A DNA stretch of 64,000 bases from Maylandia zebra (GCF_041146795.1 NC_135183.1:18108840-18172839), one strand, 5' to 3'. Positions 24,132 through 49,132 are shown, counted from the stretch's first letter. Translations and numbers: made by a program. Notes: generated by a model from the letters alone, not told the origin.

Positions 24132-24443
24132 CAGCGGTTCCCAACCTTTTTTGCGCCACGGACCGGTTTATGCCCAACAATATTTTCACGGACCGGGCTT
24201 TAAGGTGTCGCAGATAAATACAACAAAATAAAACTAGTACCAGTAGCGAACAAAAGAAGATTTATTCATAACACATGTGAAAAGACCAAGGAAAACCGAG
24301 TTAACGATAAACACGATAACAAAATAACGCTGAAAACTGATAAAAACCCTAAAAACCATACATTTCACACCTGAGCCTCAACGTTCGTGGCCAACGACTC
24401 ACGGACCGGTACCGGTCCGAGGCCCGGGGGTTGGGGACCGTTG
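24132..24443. mobile_element. hAT-type MITE with 8-bp duplication
   Basis: Terminal inverted repeats CAGCGGTTCCCAACC (24132) and GGTTGGGGACCGTTG (ends 24443) surround a non-coding 312-bp body. The flanks are AGTTAGAT at 24124-24131 and 24444-24451. Eight-base duplications and CAG-type ends are hAT hallmarks. Confidence 0.9.
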
Positions 24444-24451
24444 AGTTAGAT

Positions 24452-25119
24452 CACAGAATCCTAAGAACTCATAAATGGAAAAAAAAATCATAAAATCCCA
24501 ATTTTTTTCTTTTTCCAAATAATACATGCCATCTGATTTATTTCCTAACCATGATAGAGGTTACATGCATAGCAATAATTAACAGTATCAATGACTTTTA
24601 TGCATCTTTATTTTTTTGTGCAGTGACAGAAAAACATAAAAACCCTGGTCCTTTAACCGCGTTACACAGGGAACTGCATAAAGGGTGAGCCCTGGTTTTA
24701 TATCAGTAGGTACTGGATTATAGAGCAGTCTCTCTTCAGTAGTGGGACCCACATGGTTTTCCCTTCATGAGGGATCCACTCAGTCGCCGGCTCCTCGTTC
24801 TCAGAAAATGCTCCTACGTTCTTTTCCACCTGCTGCTCGCTTTTTATGAAAAGTACAAGAGTAAAAGTGCTTTTAGCATGTGCTTTGTTGAGAATAGAGT
24901 TAAAGAGAATATAGTTTGGGATTGCTTGTAATATTACAATATGGCAGTTAATGGGTATAGAAAGTGTCCTGGATTGGGAACAAAGAACTGGGGTGCAGGG
25001 CAGGAGGCCAATCAACCCCCACCCCCAGGGCAGGAAACAAGAGTTACTGAGAGTGAGGGGCAGACAAAGGGCAAACGGACACTACCTTAAAAAGGAGATG
25101 GGGGTCAGGGTGTCAGCAC
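24452..25119. other. Unassigned interval
   Basis: No open frame worth calling and no repeat family that I recognise. It ends with the GTCAGCAC target site of the next hAT element. Confidence 0.3.
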
Positions 25120-27936
25120 TAGGGATGGGTATCGTTTAGGTTTTATCCGATACCGGTGCCAAATCGGTACTTTTGAAACGGTGCCGGTGCTTAAACGGTG
25201 CTCAAACCGGTGCTTAAAGAATGGAGAACACAAACTTTGTCCAAAAACCTCTCATGTTCAGCTGGTTTTTTTTGTAAAAAGATAACAATGTTAGCCTTTT
25301 CTGCAGCTATGTGGCATATATGGCATCACTCTTGGCTGGAAGCAGTGCTTAAACAATGGAAAAAACACAAACTTAAACCCTCTCATGTTTAACGGTTTCC
25401 CACTTTTTCTTTGGTCATTTTAGCCTTTTTGGCCAGGGTGAAGGGAGTATCTGCCATCAAACAAGAGGACAGCCGCATGTAGCTATGATGATGTTTGCTA
25501 GTTCACCTTACATGCATTAATGTAATAACGTGGTTAGCCTACTCAACGTAAATTACACACGAACATTAAGCTACTCACGCAGAGAAGAACGGCTGCTGCT
25601 GCTGCCATCATCATCCGTCATCATTTCTGCTACACTGGCAGGGCTAGGGGCCAGGACTCTATTCTTCGGGTTTTTGGGGGATGTTGCTCCGGGTCCGATA
25701 ACTGGCAACCAGTGTTGGGACTAACGCGTTATTAAGTAACGCGTTACAGTAACTACGTTATTATTGTGGTAACGAGCACGGTAACTAGTTATTATGCCAA
25801 AATCAGGAACGCGTTACTCGTTACTGGGATTTAGATAGGGTCGTTACTCGTTACTTCGTGTGGTGGCATCGCGGAGTTTCCACAGATTCAGTAACATTAG
25901 CAAGTGGTGGAGGCCAGCAGGTGGATGAAGGAAAAGGGACGCAGAAGGAAAAGAGACCCGAGGCGGCCGCCGGTCCAAGTGTGAACTGAACTTCAGGTAA
26001 GAAGTTATGACCTGCAGTCTCTCTGGGTCAGATATGAACCAAGTTTAGGTGGAGTTTATTTTCCTCATTCTGACTTTTTCCGTACTGCGTGCTAGCTAGC
26101 ATGACGGAGTTTCTATACAGCTGGGTGGTGCTATGAAGTTAATGATGTTGAACCTTATTTTGTTCATAAGTTATTAGAGTTGCCAACCTTCCCGTCTGGT
26201 ATTCAGAGAAAATATTACGCGTTTCTTATTGAGGTGAAAAGGAACAGTTTGTCCCGTAATTCAGCTACAATGAAAAAGACACAAAGCTGGAGTTATTCTG
26301 TCTTTGCTGCACAGCTGCCTCTTCTTCTCTCATTCTCCCCCCTCCCTCTCCCGTTTCTACTTCAATCATGAAAACTGATCAATGATCAGCTGATCGGCTC
26401 TCTTGTTTGTTTATCGCTCACTTTGCGCCGAAAGAGGAAACCAGCGGATGTCGCGCTAAACAACAGCAGCACTTTTAAGCTTGATCAGCTGTTGTTAGAA
26501 TTTATTTAATATTAATTTCTAGTATCAGCTGATGTTTGCTGGAGCCACAGCTGCAAAGCTGCTGGTCATGATGTCGGTTTGGTTATCTGGTGAGAGGGAA
26601 ACATGAAGATGAAACCAGGAGATGTCCTTACTGGATCATCAGAGCTGAACAGGTGATGGAGAAAAAGGTTTACCTTTTAGGTGACATGAATGAGTTGAAG
26701 GGAAGTTATGAACTGTTTCTGAGAGACAAATAACCCCAGGATCCTTTTTTAGGTAGCTGACAGCTGGTAACTGTGCAGGTGCGGATCTAGCAAAGTGTGG
26801 CCAGGGGGGCATGTAGGGCATTAACAGGGAATGGGGGGCACAAGGAAATACTTTTCTTTCTTATTCTCATTTAAAATGTCTAGCTTTTAAAAAATAATTA
26901 TCTGAATCTTACAACAAACGATTGATAGATTGATGCATATATACCATCAAAACAGTGTACATCACTGTCACAACAGTGTTTGTTTTCATTCAAAGGCTTT
27001 ATGATTTTTCCTATAATGGTGGGCCAGTTTCTAGTCAAAATGCCCGGGCCAATTTTCTTTCCCAGTCCAGCCCTGTATGCAGCTCATCTGCAGTCTGGTG
27101 TTACCTACATCTTCCTATTCAGAAGGCAGAATTTCTGAGTTCTGAGTACAATCGAAAGCACCACGACTGCAGTTTTTGTGTTGGATGTAAAAGGCGCACA
27201 TGACGCTGTGACGTAGGCTAGAATCATGGCAGCAGTCAATGACAGTCCAGGCGTGGGATTTCTCTCGTGGAAATATGCACGTTATCATATCCTTTCTATT
27301 GGTAGGTGGCACAGTGCACTTGTGGCAAGTAAGCAAGCTAGAAGACTGGCAAAGTTATGGAAGAAACACATTAACAAGAGAATTCTGAGTAAAACCAAAG
27401 TTACTTTCCCTAGTAACTAGTTACTTTGAAAGTAACGAGTAACTTGAAGTAACTGAGTTACTTTTGAGAGAAGTAACTAGTAATGTAACTAAGTTACTAT
27501 TTTAAAGTAACTTACCCAACACTGCTGGCAACCCACCCGACGTGCACGGTGTGAGGTCTCGCAGCAAGCTATCAAATACGGCGCATTTCTCGGCTTTTAA
27601 AAAAAACGCTATGCGTCGCCAGCTGTTTAATCGGATTCTTGGTGTTACCTCCTTTGACAGTATCACAGTATCAGCTTTGCTGTGAAGTACAGCCAGACTT
27701 TTGACTGCTTCGCCTTGGACATTTTTAATCTGTAGCTCTGCTCTAACAGAACGTACGTACCTGGCCCCGCCTACTATCCTCGGAAACGTAAAATGATTGG
27801 CTAGAAGTGTATCACAGCTCAGGAAAAAAAAGCACCGAAATAAAGCACCGAAATGTGCGCTGCTTTTCGGTCTGGTTACTACCGTTTATGTCAGAACCGG
27901 TGCCATCATAGCACCGGACACCGGTACCCATCCCTA
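25120..27936. mobile_element. Outer non-autonomous hAT element
   Basis: Ends TAGGGATGGGTATCG (25120) and CGGTACCCATCCCTA (to 27936) are inverted copies. The flanking GTCAGCAC is at 25112-25119 and 27937-27944. CCGGTGC and GGTACC words repeat near both ends. Its body is non-coding and was later split by a second hAT (25710-27524). Confidence 0.9.
25710..27524. mobile_element. Inner non-autonomous hAT element nested in the outer one
   Basis: Ends CAGTGTTGGG (25710) and CCCAACACTG (to 27524), with subterminal GTAAC/GTTAC word clusters on both sides. The flanking CTGGCAAC is at 25702-25709 and 27525-27532. The 1.8-kb interior has no transposase that I can read. It includes a scrap (about 26172-26280) matching the element start near 3846, so it carries captured or pre-nested repeats. 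Confidence 0.92.
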
Positions 27937-27961
27937 GTCAGCACCCTTGGCCACTGTACTA

Positions 27962-29321
27962 CAGGGAGTGCAGAATTATCAGGCAAATGAGTATTTTGTC
28001 CACATCATTCTCTTCATGCATGGTTCTTACTCCAAGCTGTATAGGCTCGAAAGCCTACTACCAATTAAGCATATTAGGTGATGTGCATCTCTGTAATGAG
28101 AAGGGGTGTGGTCTAATGACATCAACACCCTATATCAGGTGTGCATAATTATTAGGCAACTTCCTTTCCTTTGGCAAAATGGGTCAAAAGAAGGACTTGA
28201 CAGGCTCAGAAAAGTCAAAAATAGTGAGATATCTTGCAGAGGGATGCAGCAGTCTCAAAATTGCAAAGCTTCTGAAGCGTGATCATCAAACAATCAAGCG
28301 TTTCATTCAAAATAGTCAACAGGGTCGCAAGAAGCGTGTGGGAAAAACCAAGGCGCAAAATAACTGCCCATGAACTGAGAAAAGTCAAGCGTGCAGCTGC
28401 CAAGATGCCACTTGCCACCAGTTTGGCCATATTTCAGAGCTGCAACATCACTGGAGTGCCCAAAAGCACAAGGTGTGCAATACTCAGAGACATGGCCAAG
28501 GTAAGAAGGGCTGAAAGACGACCACCACTGAACAAGACACACAAGCTGAAACGTCAAGACTGGGCCAAGAAATATCTCAAGACTGCTTTTTCTAAGGTTT
28601 TATGGACTGATGAAATGAGAGTGAGTCTTGATGGGCCAGATGGATGGGCCCGTGGCTGGATTGGTAAAGGGCAGAGAGCTCCAGTCCGACTCAGACGCCA
28701 GCAAGGTGGAGGTGGAGTACTGGTTTGGGCTGGTATCATCAAAGATGAGCTTGTGGGGCCTTTTCGGGTTGAGGATGGAGTCAAGCTCAACTCCCAGTCC
28801 TACTGCCAGTTTCTGGAAGACACCTTCTTCAAGCAGTGGTCCAGGAAGAAGTCTGCATCCTTCAAGAAAAACATGATTTTCATGCAGGACAATGCTCCAT
28901 CACACGCGTCCAAGTACTCCACAGCGTGGCTGGCAAGAAAGGGTATAAAAGAAGAAAAACTAATGACATGGCCACCTTGTTCACCTGATCTGAACCCCAT
29001 TGAGAACCTGTGGTCCATCATCAAATGTGAGATTTACAAGGAGGGAAAACAGTACACCTCTCTGAACAGTAAATAAATAATTGAAATGGGTATATATTTG
29101 TTTTTTGTTAAGTTGCCTAATAATTATGCACAGTAATAGTCACCTGCACACACAGATATCCCCCTAAAATAGCTAAAACTAAAAACAAACTAAAAACTAC
29201 TTCCAAAAACATTCAGCTTTGATATTAATGAGTTTTTTGGGTTCATTGAGAACATGGTTGTTGTTCAATAATAAAATTATTCCTCAAAAATACAACTTGC
29301 CTAATAATTCTGCACTCCCTG
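27962..29321 (+). mobile_element. Tc1-like transposon, frameshifted and internally deleted
   Basis: Inverted ends CAGGGAGTGCAGAATTAT (27962) and ATAATTCTGCACTCCCTG (to 29321). A TA precedes the left end; the right flank lacks it. The transposase starts at ATG 28179 (MGQKKDLTGSEKSKIVRYL, helix-turn-helix), shifts frame around 28335-28350, and continues to 29076. It includes the DDE residues: WTDE, FMQDNAPSH and NPIENLW, the spacing of the DD34E group. The protein stops soon after IIKCEIYKEGKQYTSLN, where the usual C-terminal segment is missing, so part of the element has been deleted. Confidence 0.93.
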
Positions 29322-31540
29322 GAGGTGTTTACTGTAGGGGGGAGGAGACCAGAGGTTATAAATGTAATTGTTGTGTGAGTTCTTTAGATCAGCCTTTAGC
29401 ATAGGACTGCATAGGAATGCATTGTGCTGATCTCCAGATGTATCTGTAAGAATAATGGGTAATAAAAGGATTGTGTAAAACATGGAAACATCTCAGCGTG
29501 GTCTCTACCAGGACCAAAAGAATCGCAGAGACCGGCGTTGTCTCAACAGCTTCAAAGCTAAGTTTGACTGGGAACCTCAAAGCTCAATAGCCTGCATCAA
29601 CAGAAATTCACTGCAGCCTATGTAATATTTGATGCGTCATTATTTATTCCAGTCTGTCTTGCAAATACATGTTTGTGCTGCAATGTCATGCACAAACAAT
29701 TAGATCCTTAAGATCAAACTTATGTCAAAATTGTTTCATTCTTTTGGTCCATTGGAGCGTGGTAAGCCATCAAACATCGCTATTGGAAACTAAGAATATT
29801 ACATGTAATTGCTTGTTTGGCCAAAAATGGGTAAATGGTGTCATTTGGTAAAAAACATTAAAAACTACAATTTTCATGTGTTGAGTTTAGAATGAAAGCA
29901 ATTTTACCTAAATTGCATGATTTAGTACTGTAAATAACAAGGAATCAAAAAAGGTGGTTATAATGGGTTTCAATTGGCCAAAAATGGCCACGATAGAGCC
30001 AAGAGGAACAATTTGATGTATAGTGTATATTATTGATGTATTTAAGGAGCTGAAGTTAAAAATTGAAAAATCTGAAAAAAAATCGAGACCCTTGGAAAGT
30101 TTCATTTCATTTGCTTTAACACAGCGAAAATGGTTGGAAAAAGTGAAGTGGCCACAAATGGCCACCACAGAGCCCAGAGGGTTAAGAGTGTTTAAGAAAC
30201 TTGAGGGAGTGAGATAAACAAATACACGTAACTACAAAAGAAAAAAATGGGAGAGAATAAGAGGGGTTTAGCTTCGTGAAACTTTTTTCAAATGCAGCTT
30301 TATTAAAAAATGTTTGAACATTTTGTGGCTTCACACAATACTTCTAGGTTTTCAGCCATTTTTCATTATTTTCAAATGCTTTCATTCCGTCTGCACAGGA
30401 AAAATAATCTGATGATAATTACTTTTGTGAGTCTAATTTTCCAGAATGGAAGCAAAACAGCATTTATGTTTATGCCACAGTTTAACACAGTTAAGCAAAC
30501 TTTTCAGAACTGCTTTGAAAGTATTCACATGAGCCCTATCCCTCCACAGAGATCTACCCTCCAGCTGTTAGAGGTCCCAGCTGTCTGTGAAAAATTGGAT
30601 CAACTGCAGCGTCGCCATGGCAGCCACCCTCACATGAGTGATGGCTGCTCAGTCCTGCAGTGAAATCAACTGTTAGAGGTTTAATGTGTGTGAGACATTA
30701 AGTCCAACATAAGCACTTCTTTGACCAAACTGCCTTCACCAGCTCAGAATAAAATCTAAACACTATATTTATTTACCACTGCATTTACATTTAGTTCATG
30801 TTACTTAAAAGTCCCGCAAGAAGGGCTGAAAATCCCTGTTAATCCCTATTAAGAAAATTGCTACAAGAGATTATTAAGCAAACATTTATTTTCAAACATG
30901 TTTCATTACTATGATGCTAATGTTAATAATGTAATAAGCATAAGAAATTAATAATGCTCTCGCACACATTTAATAATATGTTAATAGTATTCTATATTAA
31001 TATTAAATATATTTGAGAGTTAATATATATTAAGAATCCAAGAAATACTTGTTTTTTAATAATACCGATTTTGTGATATTGTAATTAATATAAAGTACTT
31101 TTCTTCCAAATACAAATATTGGTCCAAAAAAAGAAATCTGTGATTATTTTATTTGCAAATAACCGGATGTACAAACCTTTGCGTCACAGCTGTATGTTAT
31201 AAATAAATCCAGATCGATTTGTATTTCTTCCACTTCCTATGGGCTCAAAGGAAGTGATACATACAAATCTCTTTTACGCACACACAAATTCTTTTTACAC
31301 ATACAAATCTTTTTTATGCTCACACAAATTCTTTTTACACATACAAATCTTTTTTATGCTCACACAAATTCTTTTTACACACACAAATTCTTTTTACACA
31401 TACAAATCCTGATTTACAAGTACAAAACTGATATACAAGTACAAAATATTTATGATCACAATTTGAGGCCATACTTATCCTATCGGTATTACGGTAGGAT
31501 CAGGCCACACCCCTACATATGTTGGGTTCTCTGATTAGAT
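29322..31540. repeat. Non-coding interval with repeats, upstream of TBK1
   Basis: An LTR-like 3' end (AATAAAAGG at about 29461 followed by a U5-like stretch) is possible but unproven. TTGGCCAAAAATGGCCACGA (29973) and GTGGCCACAAATGGCCACCA (30149) are related words. A roughly 41-bp unit (CTTTTTACACATACAAATC...CACACAAATT) repeats about three times at 31270-31410. No gene is recognised. Confidence 0.4.
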
Positions 31541-31559
31541 TACTGCTGTCACGTGACCC

Positions 31560-31869
31560 GACAATAGCGGAAGAAGAAGGCTCGACCGCAGGGCGAAGGT
31601 AAGGAAATAAACAAAATAAAGACGGGTCGTTTTAACGGGGAAAACTCCCGGTAGTGTTTTTACTTCCCGCACGTATACAGAGCCTGGGGCTCGCTGCTGA
31701 CGGACCCGGTGTTCGGGCTCGGTTTGGACGGTAGGTTTACTCAAGTGACGCGGTTTTTTTGGTCGTTCCGGTTCGTGTCGACAGAAAGAAAAAATAAGAC
31801 ACGAACAGATCAAACAGATACCGGATCGATAACCAGCCCAGAGGAGCTCGTGCGGCACGGGGTCAGCAG
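31560..31869 (+). promoter_or_regulatory. TBK1 promoter and 5' non-coding exon (inferred)
   Basis: GC- and CpG-richer than its surroundings. A consensus donor CAG|GTAACC at 31869/31870 fits a 5' UTR exon that splices to the coding exon at 32884. An E-box-like TCACGTGACC is at 31549. The transcription start is not determinable by eye. Confidence 0.5.
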
Positions 31870-32903
31870 GTAACCTGAAGTGTGATGGCCCGCAGGTGGA
31901 AGCGTTCAGCTGTGTTCGTGTTTAACCGGAAACCGTAAACAGTAAACAGAAACAAAGGTTAAAGACGTCATCGTTTGTCCGGTAACGACCCAAAGTCGGC
32001 TGAATAACCTTCATGTTGCGCGCACTTCTACCTTTTTCTTGTTTCAGGCCTCAAACGGGAATTTCCAGGCAGCTGCCGTGACGTCACGACGCAACCGGTG
32101 ACGCAGCGAAAAAACATTTTTTAAACTTTTATTTTTTTAATATATATTAAGTGGCGGGAGTTTTCCAACCAGGTGCTTTTTATTTATTGATTGATTTATT
32201 ACTGATATGTACAGCAGTTTAACACTATCACTTTATCAGTTATTGATTAGTTGTTTCTGCTGAATATTGATGTATTGTTTTTGCTCTTTATCGATTAGCT
32301 GTTTGTGGACTCTACACCACAGCCAGCTAATGGATGCATCTTAGAAACAACTGATCAATATAACAGCTGAACAGTGTAGATCAGAAATACCTGACCCATA
32401 CAAACCACAAATAACAATCAATGGATGCCACAAATTCAGATCAGTATACACCAAAATGCCCAATCTGTATCGATGATTTGTTCACTACTGTTTAGTACTG
32501 ATGACCTGATTGTTGATTTATCAATATAAATCAGACACAGCCAGAGTCTCTAGTGTGTATAAACTGGCTGGTTATGCTGTATATTGATGAATACTGATTG
32601 ACAGGCCCTTAATTTTTTAAAGTAAGACTAACATGCTTCTAAGAGAAAATAAACTCTAAGAAATGCCTCAGATTTTCAAAGTAAAGGCCCCTCAGTTAGG
32701 GTTTAAGTTACTAGATTTTCAAAATAGAAATCTGCTTCTTACTGTATCAGTAACAACTGCTGTCTCCTTTTTAGCTAATCTATTTACCTCCAAGTGTTTT
32801 AGCAGTAAACTCAACTGATTGGGTTGTGTTGTGTATTAATCGTTGTTTCCCTTGATGTTGATCAGTTTGTGCTGTGTCTGCAGGATCACCCGCAGCCTTC
32901 AGG

Positions 32904-45030
<12,127 letters not shown>

Positions 45031-47650
45031 GTGGAGTCGAGTGTCGCTGCAGTTTGTACATATTCTGTGTGTTTACTGTGTAAATAACGTCGGACTGTTG
45101 AAGACAAAGCTTTTTGTATGAGTCTCTGGAAACTCTGGCTCAATTGCTTCAGTCGCTTTAAAAGAAAAAGATCGGAGAGGTTTTCAGCTAAGGATCGGCA
45201 AAGGAATGCAGAGCAGCTTCATCCAATCACATCGCAAAGAGACCCTGAAACACCTTTGAGTATTTAGGCGGACACAGCCGGGAACAACAGGTTTAGGGAG
45301 GGTTTATGTCACGTTTGGAGTCAAATACTTTCGGCTGCAAGTGTTATTGGAAATGATGAATGGATTAAAGATCACCACAGGTGTGTTTACGTTGTTCTGT
45401 AGTTTTTCACCTGAAGTGGAATATTTAAGAGAACAGTTTTAATGGATTAAATGTTAATGGTTTAATGGGTAAAAAAATAAATAAAACAAACGTTAACTTC
45501 AATGTCTAAAGAGTATTTACTGGACCTTTCAGCAACAGGCTCTGATTAATCTGATTTTACTCTGTAAAAACTTTAAAGCATGAGCAGAGTTTGAGATGCT
45601 TTGATATAGAAGTTTTAGGTTCTAATATCAGGTAGAAAACATTTAAATCTCTGACTGATGATTCAGATGAAGCTGTTTCCTGCTCTTTGGGGCAAATTAG
45701 GCTAACATTATATAGAGTATATTATGGAGTATTTAATATTTTTCCAGCTGGATTAAGGAACATTTAAGGGTTTGAATCTGTGGAAAAATACAAAATGGCA
45801 TTAAGTTTGCAATTAAAACAATTTTTAAAGTGTTAACTTCTGAAATGTTCAACTTGATCTGAGTTTTTTAGAGGATTGTGTATTAAATTAGTTTTTTTTT
45901 CCTTTGTTAAGTGTCATCAAATGTATTTATTTCCCTCTAAGTTGCATTAAAGTACTGTATTTATGGGGAAAGCTGGTGTCCTTTTAAAGGCACTGAATTT
46001 TATCGGACTGTGGATTGAACAGAATATTTCTGATTAATGATTATTTTTTTTCTCATATGTTAGTCTCTCTTTGTCATACCTCTATCCTTCAGCTGGTCGT
46101 CCTTTTCGCTATCTTTGTTTTATTTCTTGTCCATGATTAAAACGCCAAGTGACTGTTTAAATGACCTGTAAATACGCCATTCAATCAATCAATAAATAAA
46201 CTGATCAGGCATGAAGCTGTGTCAGCGTGACCTGTTGAACAGTTTCAGATTAAAAGAGTTGTTTCACACAAACTGCTCCAAAAAAGTGTTCGAGGGCAAC
46301 CTGATCACAGCTCACCAGACCTCCTTCATGTGGTGGATTCTGTTTATCATTAATGACTTTACAACCTTCAAAGTAAAGATACTAAAAACATGCTGCTCTG
46401 ATCTCCACCCAACAGCAGGTTTTCAGTTATTAAATACAAGACTGAAGGCAGAGACCCACAAACACGCAGCAGCACGAGGTGGATGCAGTACAGGCCTGAA
46501 GAGGAGGAAACACGTGATGCCTATGGTTTCTAGACTTCAGGCAGATCCTGATTGCAGATATTAAAATGTGAGACTGTATAAATGTCTGCAATTCCTAGAC
46601 AGTTAAAGCAACACTTGTTTTGAAGCCTAAACTAAAAGTGAAAGTTTACACCTCAAACACATCTCCATAGTTTAATTCAAAACCCACTGAGGTGGTGTAC
46701 CGAAGCAAAGCTGCAAAAGAGCTGTCTTTATCCAGAAACACATAGTCCTCCCTGTAAGAATGAAGCTTAAAATAATAAAGAAATAATGTCAGTCCCTGTT
46801 AAACTTTCCAAGCTTTAAAACATTGTTTTAATTACAAAAGGATTATTAGTTATTATTTATTTTAAGCTTCTGCTAATGTTTTTGTTGAGTATTGCAGCAT
46901 CGACAGCGATCAACTCGAAGGAAAATGACGACGGAGGCAAAAATGTCCTTAATATTTTGTGAACTTTATTCCTCATCAACACGCGGCAAAACTTTTCTCA
47001 TGGGTGCCATTTTCGTTGTGGTATACTTTTTTTTCTTAGGGGCGTGATGACGCAGCATCCGTGCTCTTACAATGAAACAGTGCCTCCTTGTGGTGGCAAC
47101 TAAAATACTGTCTCTGTTAAACCACAGTAACCATAATGCAGTTAAACACTGTACAACATGAATACACACAATGAATATCTTAACTCAGTTGTTCTCCTGG
47201 CTGAAGTTTGGTCCTTTACAGCATCCTGCCATGCGATTACATTTGTTCCTGACCACCGAGAACACTCACGTTAACTTTTATCGAGTGGAAAAAAGTTAGC
47301 TTGTTTATATTATGCTAACATAGCTGTGTCGCTAGCGGTCACGTAGCACATCATTATATACCAGCTAGCCAAACTTCAGTAACCCTACAAACATCACTGC
47401 TGTTTAGTTTTCTGTCTTCATTTATGTTGGAAGTGATAACAGAGCTGTACGTTTTAATTTGTTTCCAAAACCCCGCAGTCAGGACATGCTATATTGTATT
47501 TAGATAGAAGCTAGCGAGCTAACTTCCTGCTAACTTCTAACTCCATTAAATATCATAAATTCCGTTTTCATGGATGCCTGGATGTTAAACTCAATTGTTA
47601 CACCTGGTAGAGCAGAACGCTGATCATTTTATTAAAGATGAAAGACTTTA
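45031..47650 (+). other. TBK1 3' UTR and downstream spacer
   Basis: AT-rich. Likely polyadenylation signals are AATAAA at 46191 and 46195. Beyond these, no gene on the plus strand. One exon-like piece on the minus strand is listed separately. Confidence 0.5.
46652..46751 (-). other. Orphan exon-like segment, minus strand
   Basis: On the minus strand it is bounded by TTACAG (acceptor) and GTGTAA (donor). It reads EDYVFLDKDSSFAALLRYTTSVGFELNYGDVFE in an open frame of 100 bases. I do not recognise the protein, and no neighbouring exons were found within a few kb, so it may be chance or a lone relic. Confidence 0.25.
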
Positions 47651-47757
47651 GACAGTTTTTCAAGTCTCAGTAATGCCATAGTGATGTTTGATATATGGAC
47701 CTGCAGCGGAGTTTAGGTCCAGACACGGCTAGTTTGTCAGACTTTACGACCGGATAA

Positions 47758-48141
<384 letters not shown>

Positions 48142-48457
48142 CTATGACCAAAGAGGAATTTCCATCAAAGTTATCTTCAATCTGATTCCTAATTTGTTGG
48201 CTCTGTAGCCACCTTTCCCTTTCTATCTGCCTTTATATAATCCAACTATTGTAGTAAGTGCTGTGCATAAGATGGATGAGTTGTACAGGAAGTAGGTAGG
48301 AATGATTTCTTGTGGTGTTCAGAGGTGAATTTTGGTAATCTCAGTCTCTCACTAAACTCCTATGACTGGTCAGCACATGATGGAGTTGGTCGGAGGTATT
48401 GTGCAGCATTTTACTTATCTTAGACAAAAATCTGTGTTTACATTTTACATTTTTCAG
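48142..48457. other. Spacer between the truncated H3 and headless H1
   Basis: Unrelated to histone coding or promoters as far as I can read. It ends in a good splice-acceptor-like tract (TTTTACATTTTTCAG to 48457). It may be an insertion that replaced the H3 end and H1 start. Confidence 0.4.
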
Positions 48458-48939
48458 TTGGCGGAAGAAAGCAGAATCCTCTTGAACGGCTGGAGGATTC
48501 CAAGCCCAAGAAAGTTGACCCCAGCGTGGGCGAGCTGATTGTGAAAACCGTGGCCGCTTCCAAGGAGCGCAGCGGTGTGTCCGCAGCTGCTCTCAAGAAG
48601 GCTCTGGGTGCCGGAGGCTACGATGTGTACAAGAACAAGGTCCGTGTCAAGACTGCCATCGAGAGCCTGGTGGCGAAGGGCACTCTGGTGCAGACCAAGG
48701 GCACCAGGGCCTCCAGATCCTTCAAGATGAACAAGAAGGCTACTGAGAGCAAAGCCAAGAAACCCGCAAAGAAAGCCGCTCCCAAAGCCAAGAAGCCTGC
48801 CGCGGCCAAAGCCAAGAAACCGGCAGCAGCTGCCAAAAAGCCCAAGAAGGCAGTAGCAGCCAAGAAGCCCGCAGACGCTAAGAAGTTGCCCAAGAAGGCC
48901 AAGAAGCCCGCAGCAGCGGCCACAGCAGCCACGAAGTAG
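48458..48939 (+). pseudogene. Linker histone H1 lacking its start codon
   Basis: Open from a stop at 48421 to TAG at 48937. It encodes [42 protein letters not shown]..., the winged-helix globular domain, then a long Lys/Ala/Pro tail ending ATAATK. H1 binds linker DNA at the nucleosome dyad. The normal acidic or alanine-rich N-terminal arm and ATG are absent. No in-frame ATG precedes the globular domain; the first is the Met in SFKMNKK. Unless an upstream exon is spliced on at 48458, this is a dead copy. The body and 3' stem-loop are well preserved, so the damage looks recent. Confidence 0.82.
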
Positions 48940-48967
48940 TGAGCTGCCACCACTCTCACACAACAAC

Positions 48968-48983
48968 GGCTCTTCTCAGAGCC
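48968..48983 (+). promoter_or_regulatory. Histone mRNA 3' stem-loop (H1)
   Basis: GGCTCTTCTCAGAGCC, six-base stem with a four-base loop, followed by a purine-rich CAAGAGCC word that suits U7 snRNA pairing. Confidence 0.92.
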
Positions 48984-49132
48984 ACCACAGCAACACACAA
49001 GAGCCCCTTCCTCACACTCACCACCAGCGGCGGACTGGCCATCTGTGGATTCTGGAGAATCACAGAATGGCCGGTACTCCAGGAAGGCCGGCGGGCCAGC
49101 CCACCACTCTCCACGCATGCTTTCAACACCTA

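Noticed and set aside
31270-31410. Possible CRISPR-like array
   Set aside because: The unit is tandem without spacers, AT-rich, and in a vertebrate context. It is a minisatellite.
46211-46564. 117-codon plus-strand frame after TBK1
   Set aside because: It starts at the presumed polyadenylation site, has no recognisable motif and no splice context. It is probably chance.
48454-48966. Long minus-strand frames opposite H1 (Leu/Gly/Cys-rich)
   Set aside because: They are mirror frames of the Lys/Ala-rich H1 tail, with no independent support.
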